Assembly (NCBI RefSeq): GCF_049651805.1
Contig: NZ_JBASCU010000049.1
Span: 1 to 15,690, forward strand
Reading direction: 5' to 3'
DNA length: 15,690 nt
Origin: Pseudolysinimonas_A sp049651805
GTDB taxonomy: Bacteria > Actinomycetota > Actinomycetes > Actinomycetales > Microbacteriaceae
Made by a program: the position numbers and the translations under genes. Position 1 is the stretch's first letter, and each line of letters opens with the position of its first letter. Under the pieces are notes generated by a model, which was not told where the DNA came from, ran no database searches, and worked only from the letters and a program-made list of their open reading frames with translations. Positions 11,903-15,690 of this stretch are shown piece by piece.

Positions 11903-12991
11903 GTGGAACCCTTCATGATCGACATCCCGCAGGCCGAGCTCGACGACCTGCGGCTGCGCCTCGCCCGCACCCGTCGTCCGCCGCGGATCGAGCACGGCTG
12001 GGAACGCGGCACGTCGACCGACGCCCTCGACACCGTGCTCGCCCACTGGGCGGGGCCGTTCGACTGGCGGGCTCAGGAGGCCCGGCTCAATCGGCTCGAC
12101 CAGGTGCGCGTGGATGTCGACGGCCTGAGCATCCACGCCGTGCGGGCGGGCACCCCCGGGGCGACCCCGCTGCTGCTGATCCACGGCTGGCCCGACGGGT
12201 TCTTCCGCTTTGAGAAGGCCATCCCGCTGCTCGCCGAGCGTTTCGAGCTCGTCATCCCCAGCATCCCCGGCTTCGGGTTCAGCGACCGGCCGGCCGACCC
12301 GACCGGGCCGACGCGCACCGGCGACCTGCTCGTGAGGCTGATGACGGCGCTCGGCCACGAACGCTTCGGCGTTCACGGCGGCGACATCGGCTCGACGATC
12401 GGCGAGCAGCTGGCGCTGCGGCATCCGGATCGGGTGATCGGGCTGCACATCGGTGACATCCCGTTCCACCGTCCCCGCGCCCTGCCGCCGGCCGAGGCGA
12501 CCGAGGACGACCGCGAGTGGATGGCGCGGCTGCTCGCCTGGGAGCAGACCGAGGGCGCCTACGCGCGGCTGCAGCGCACCAAGCCGCAGACCCTCGCGGT
12601 GGCGCTCGAGGACTCCCCGGCCGGCCTCGCCGCCTGGCTGCTGGAGAAGTATCAGGCCTGGAGCGACGGCGACGCGCTCGACGTCTACTCGCTCGACGAG
12701 CTGTGCACCGTGCTGACGATCTACTGGGCGACGCACACCGCCGGCTCGAGCGTGCACTACTACTTCGACAACGCGCACTCGGAGCTCGAGACGGCCCGCG
12801 TCGAAGGGCCGACGGCGGTCGCCCAGTTCCCGCACGATCTGCTGCCCGCACCCCGCTCATCGGCGGAACGCTGGTTCCCTGTGGTGCGCTGGACGGAGTT
12901 CTCGCGCGGAGGTCACTTCGGTCCCTGGGAGCGGCCGGAGCTGTGGGCCGCCGATGTCAACGCATTTTTCGACCAGTTACCTCGTGCCTAA
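11903..12991 (+). CDS. Epoxide hydrolase, alpha/beta-hydrolase fold with EHN domain
   Basis: This 362-residue protein should open epoxide rings with water, giving diols. The N-terminal EHN-type domain (about 1-85) begins FMIDIPQAELDDLRLRLART. The alpha/beta-hydrolase core has the oxyanion motif HGWPDGFFRF (94-103), IPSIPGFGFSD (118-128), the nucleophile D161 in HGGDIGSTIG and the catalytic histidine H338 in RGGHFGPWE. The acid is probably D312 in QFPHDLLP, where relatives usually have glutamate. Lid tyrosines in VHYYFDN (284-290) could activate the epoxide. Because the nucleophile is aspartate, not serine, an esterase role is unlikely. The start is GTG 11903 with a leaderless-type -10 box; ATG 11915 is an alternative. 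The physiological substrate cannot be read from sequence. Confidence 0.88.
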   Translation: MEPFMIDIPQAELDDLRLRLARTRRPPRIEHGWERGTSTDALDTVLAHWAGPFDWRAQEARLNRLDQVRVDVDGLSIHAVRAGTPGATPLLLIHGWPDGFFRFEKAIPLLAERFELVIPSIPGFGFSDRPADPTGPTRTGDLLVRLMTALGHERFGVHGGDIGSTIGEQLALRHPDRVIGLHIGDIPFHRPRALPPAEATEDDREWMARLLAWEQTEGAYARLQRTKPQTLAVALEDSPAGLAAWLLEKYQAWSDGDALDVYSLDELCTVLTIYWATHTAGSSVHYYFDNAHSELETARVEGPTAVAQFPHDLLPAPRSSAERWFPVVRWTEFSRGGHFGPWERPELWAADVNAFFDQLPRA

Positions 12992-13037
12992 TGTGGCTCA
13001 TTGACGGCCCCGCCCGCACCCTCGCAGCCGCCTGACA

Positions 13038-13195
13038 GGTCGACCGCTGCTCGCACACCACGACCGCGTGCTCGGGGTGCGGCGCGGCGACATCTCGGGC
13101 GAGCCGGGGATCGTGACCGGGCCGGAGGGCGCGGGCTGGCGCCGTCTCCGAGACCTACCTGATGTCGGAGTACCCGGACGATCTACTCGGGACTG
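13038..13195 (+). pseudogene. Possible decayed coding fragment
   Basis: Two short protein-like stretches occur in different frames. From 13038 one reads DRVLGVRRGDISGEPGIVTG. From 13141, one frame over, another reads AVSETYLMSEYPDDLLGT. Together they look like the end of a degraded or frameshifted gene, but I do not recognise it and there is no start codon or ribosome binding site. The high-GC character stops where the rhodanese gene begins. The rest of 12992-13182 holds nothing else I can identify. Confidence 0.3.
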
Positions 13196-13623
13196 ACCAA
13201 AATGTCATAGCCTCGTGCTTGCCAGGCCTCCATGCCACCGGATAAATCGTAAACATTCGTGTAGCCCAGTTCCGTCAACTTCTGAAAAGCTATGGCGCTC
13301 ATCCGGCCCGTGCGGCAATAAACCAATATTTCGGCCGATTTATCTTGGGGTAGTTGGGGACTGCTCTCTGAGATCGTGTCGTAGGCGATGAATGCATCCG
13401 TACCTCTGATCTCCCCCTCGTAGGGCGTGTGCACGTTCAACACGAACAGGCTTTCGTCGCTGAGGCGCTCGTCTACTTGTTGAGGCGACAACATCCGACT
13501 ACTGGTTTCGCCTGTTTTCTGATTCGTTGAAAACAAGACAGCGTATATGGAGAAGGACGCGACAACAATGGCAAGAGAAACTGCCACGATAAGCAGGATC
13601 TTCCTTTGGTTCATGCAACCCAT
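13183..13623 (-). CDS. Membrane-anchored rhodanese-like protein
   Basis: This 146-residue protein has an N-terminal hydrophobic segment at about 8-31 (ILLIVAVSLAIVVASFSIYA), either a signal peptide or a membrane anchor. It is followed by a single rhodanese domain (about 43-143). The domain has LSPQQVDERL, NVHTPYEGEIRGTD, the catalytic loop VYCRTGRMS with C103, and the closing LSGGMEAWQARGY. Rhodanese domains carry sulfur as a cysteine persulfide. Location outside the membrane suggests a role in sulfur or thiol handling there, but no substrate can be named. The ATG at 13623 is preceded by GAGGAG at slightly long spacing; ATG 13614 is an alternative. Base composition is far lower in GC than all neighbours, a strong sign of transfer. 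It is divergent from the response regulator. Confidence 0.85.
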   Translation of the reverse strand: MGCMNQRKILLIVAVSLAIVVASFSIYAVLFSTNQKTGETSSRMLSPQQVDERLSDESLFVLNVHTPYEGEIRGTDAFIAYDTISESSPQLPQDKSAEILVYCRTGRMSAIAFQKLTELGYTNVYDLSGGMEAWQARGYDILVSPE

Positions 13624-13727
13624 TATGGGTTCTTCTCCTCGAAGCGGGGTGATCGCTGCGTGGCTCGGGCGAGTTCATTCGCCACGATTCCCAGGATTCA
13701 CCCAGCGAACGCGCAGAAACTAGGGGG

Positions 13728-14420
13728 ATGAGTGACGGCCCCCGCATCCTGATCGTCGACGACGAGCCGAACATCCGTGATCTGCTCACCACGAGCCTGC
13801 GCTTCGCGGGCTTCGCGGTACGAGCCGTCGGCAACGGCGCCCAGGCGATTTCGGCGGTGCTCGAGGAGGAACCCGATCTCATCATCCTCGACGTCATGCT
13901 GCCCGACATGAACGGGTTCGGTGTCACGAAGCGCCTGCGGGCGTCGGGCTACACCGCCCCGATCCTGTTCCTCACCGCGAAAGACGACACCGAAGACAAG
14001 ATCACGGGCCTCACCGTCGGCGGCGACGACTACGTCACCAAGCCGTTCAGCCTCGACGAGATCGTCGCGCGGCTCAAGGCGATCCTGCGCCGCACGATGC
14101 ACGACGAAGAGGACGCGATCATCCGCGCCGGCGAGCTGACCATGGACCAGGACACCCACGAGGTGGCCGTCGGCGACGAACAGATCGAACTCTCCCCCAC
14201 CGAGTTCAAACTGCTGCGCTACCTGATGCTCAACCCCAACCGCGTGCTGAGCAAGGCGCAGATCCTCGACCACGTGTGGGAGTACGACTTCAACGGCGAC
14301 GCGGGCATCGTCGAGAGCTACATCTCGTATCTGCGACGTAAGCTCGACCAGCACTCGAGCGAGCCGATGATCCAGACCAAGCGCGGCTTCGGGTACATGC
14401 TCAAGACCGCCAAGGCCTAG
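13728..14420 (+). CDS. OmpR/PhoP-family response regulator
   Basis: This 230-residue protein has a receiver domain (about 5-122) with acidic pocket D11/D12, phosphoacceptor D55 (LIILDVMLPDMNG), T83 and K105 (DDYVTKPF). An OmpR-type winged-helix DNA-binding domain (about 130-228) ends with SPTEFKLLRYLMLNPNRVLS, VESYISYLRRKLD and KRGFGYML. Overall it resembles mycobacterial PhoP and TcrA. Its targets are not predictable. It lies 43 bp upstream of the sensor kinase on the same strand and the two should form one operon and signalling pair. The ATG directly follows AGGGGG, too close for a good ribosome binding site, so the transcript may be leaderless or weakly translated. Confidence 0.93.
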   Translation: MSDGPRILIVDDEPNIRDLLTTSLRFAGFAVRAVGNGAQAISAVLEEEPDLIILDVMLPDMNGFGVTKRLRASGYTAPILFLTAKDDTEDKITGLTVGGDDYVTKPFSLDEIVARLKAILRRTMHDEEDAIIRAGELTMDQDTHEVAVGDEQIELSPTEFKLLRYLMLNPNRVLSKAQILDHVWEYDFNGDAGIVESYISYLRRKLDQHSSEPMIQTKRGFGYMLKTAKA

Positions 14421-14463
14421 GCCCCCGAAAGGCCGTAGCCGCAGCATCCCGGAAGGGCCCCAC

Positions 14464-15690
14464 GTGGCGAATCCCGTCTCGGCCTCGTTCGACCGGTGGT
14501 GGAACGGAATCTCGCTGCGAGCGAAAGTCACCGGCGTCACGGTCTTTCTGCTCACCCTCGGCCTCACCGTCGCCGGTGCGGGCACGATGACCGTGCTGCG
14601 CAGCTACCTGGTGGAGCGAGTCGACGGCGTCATCCTGACGCAAGGGCAGGAGACGCACGCCGGACTCGGACTCGACGATGTGCGGAATTACCCCCCCGTC
14701 TTCTATGCCGCAGCGGTATCCGCCTCGGGGGAGCTGCTCGCGCAGAACCTGGAGTCCGATGTTGCCGAGAGCGGGCCCGTTCTCGACTCGCTGACGCTCA
14801 CCCATGTCGTACAGCTCGAGGGCAATCCCGTCACCTTGCTCGACGAGAGCAAGACCATCGAATGGCGGGTCGTCGCCTACCCCAACGCGGTGGGTCTGGG
14901 ATCCGACCAGGCGACTCTCGTGATCGGACGCAACCTGAGCGACACCAACGCGCTGCTCGGCCGGTACGCCGCCATCTTCCTGTTGTTCGCGATGGCCGTG
15001 GTGGTGCTCGGAGCGATGGGCACGCACCTTCTGGTCACCGGGGCGTTCATGCCGCTCCGTGACGTCGAACGCACCGCGGCGCGGTTCGCCGCGGGCGACT
15101 ACAGTCAACGCCTCGGCGGGGCGACCCCGAACACCGAGGTCGGCCGGCTCTCCCGATCGCTCAACACCATGCTCGCCCGCATCGACCGGGCCTTCGCCGA
15201 TCGGGCGCGCACCGTCGACCAGATGCGCCGATTCGTCGGCGACGCCTCCCACGAGTTGCGCACCCCGCTCGTCTCGCTACGCGGGTACGCCGAGTTGTAC
15301 CGGATGGGCGCGCTGCAAACGTCCGACGACGTCGCGCAGGCGATGGATCGCATCGAACGCGAAGCGATCCGCATGGGCGCGCTCGTCGAAGACCTGTTGG
15401 AACTGGCCCGCCTCGACGAAGCACGCCCACTGGAACGGGTCGCCGTCGACTTGCTGTCGATCGCCCAGGATGCCGCTCTGGATGCCGCCGCCTCAGCTCC
15501 GGAACGGCGCATCACCGTTGTCGTCCCCGAGGAGCCCGACTCCGAGCCGACCGACGCCGACGCGGTCACCGGTATCCACCCCGCGGCGGAGGCGGATGCC
15601 GCGGTCGCCGGGGTTGCGCCGGCCGCCCGACGCGCCGGGGTCTCCGCCGGGGCATTCGCCTTCGCGGGCGCGACGCTCGCGCGGTTGAGG
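14464..15690 (+). CDS. Sensor histidine kinase, cut by the window end
   Basis: The frame from GTG 14464 (GGAAGGG upstream) is open for 409 codons to the last base. The layout is a short cytoplasmic start, TM1 at about 23-46, an external sensor region of about 120 residues, TM2 at about 169-191, a HAMP linker (about 192-245), and a HisKA dimerisation domain with the phosphoacceptor H263 in SHELRTPLVSLRGYAELY. After VDLLSIAQDAALDA and RRITVVV the ATPase domain should continue, but about 50 Ala/Pro/Glu-rich residues follow, with no N-box before the window ends. The sensor region resembles no named sensor I know, so the signal is unknown. It should phosphorylate the response regulator encoded just upstream. 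The 3' end, with the ATP-binding motifs, lies outside the window. Confidence 0.9.
   Translation, partial: MANPVSASFDRWWNGISLRAKVTGVTVFLLTLGLTVAGAGTMTVLRSYLVERVDGVILTQGQETHAGLGLDDVRNYPPVFYAAAVSASGELLAQNLESDVAESGPVLDSLTLTHVVQLEGNPVTLLDESKTIEWRVVAYPNAVGLGSDQATLVIGRNLSDTNALLGRYAAIFLLFAMAVVVLGAMGTHLLVTGAFMPLRDVERTAARFAAGDYSQRLGGATPNTEVGRLSRSLNTMLARIDRAFADRARTVDQMRRFVGDASHELRTPLVSLRGYAELYRMGALQTSDDVAQAMDRIEREAIRMGALVEDLLELARLDEARPLERVAVDLLSIAQDAALDAAASAPERRITVVVPEEPDSEPTDADAVTGIHPAAEADAAVAGVAPAARRAGVSAGAFAFAGATLARLR

Overview
The window is high-GC actinobacterial DNA. The core protein sequences (DtxR/IdeR repressor, mycobacterial-type SerC, DUF2530, DUF3027, long CspB-like cold-shock protein, bacterial XPB helicase with its helicase-C partner, PhoP-like regulator) and the GTG/TTG start usage point to a Microbacteriaceae-like member of the Micrococcales. 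The family assignment is inference from protein resemblance; no database was searched.

Left accessory segment (1-2597). An intact IS30-family insertion sequence (239-1325, 25-bp imperfect inverted repeats, 3-bp CGC target duplication) sits inside a gene that resembles the DUF6615 family. The two halves (140-238 and 1326-1772, minus strand) rejoin in frame when the IS and one CGC are removed. Divergent from it is an HNH endonuclease gene (1847-2542). This segment is bounded by the 3' end of a tRNA-Arg(CCT) gene (2598-2669, minus), the classic attachment site for integrative elements, so 1-2597 looks like the end of a genomic island carrying nuclease-like cargo.

Housekeeping segment, minus strand (2978-5517). 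In transcription order: a DtxR/IdeR metal-dependent repressor; a very compact unit of about 165 nt with a 5' hairpin, a Shine-Dalgarno site, a 33-codon ORF and a UUCG-capped terminator; a conserved HNH endonuclease; and an exported CHAP amidase.

Housekeeping segment, mixed strands (5574-11706). serC is coupled to a DUF2530 membrane protein (+). A csp-DUF3027 pair runs on the minus strand, and the 3' end of DUF3027 overlaps that of DUF2530 antisense. Next come a small membrane protein, a helicase-C domain protein and an XPB helicase (+). The XPB pair is a likely DNA-repair module. A REP-like inverted repeat pair (9962-10043) separates its two genes. The order resembles the Mycobacterium tuberculosis Rv0861c-Rv0884c neighbourhood.

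Right segment (11707-15690). A 101-bp MITE-like inverted repeat precedes an epoxide hydrolase gene. After it come decayed coding sequence and a low-GC, membrane-anchored rhodanese gene that looks recently acquired. The window ends with an OmpR/PhoP-type response regulator and its sensor kinase, which is cut by the window edge and has an unusual Ala/Pro-rich insert where the ATPase domain should begin.

Four plus-strand genes (serC, the 86-aa membrane protein, XPB, epoxide hydrolase) have a -10-like hexamer 6-8 nt before the start codon and no clear ribosome binding site, which suggests leaderless transcripts.
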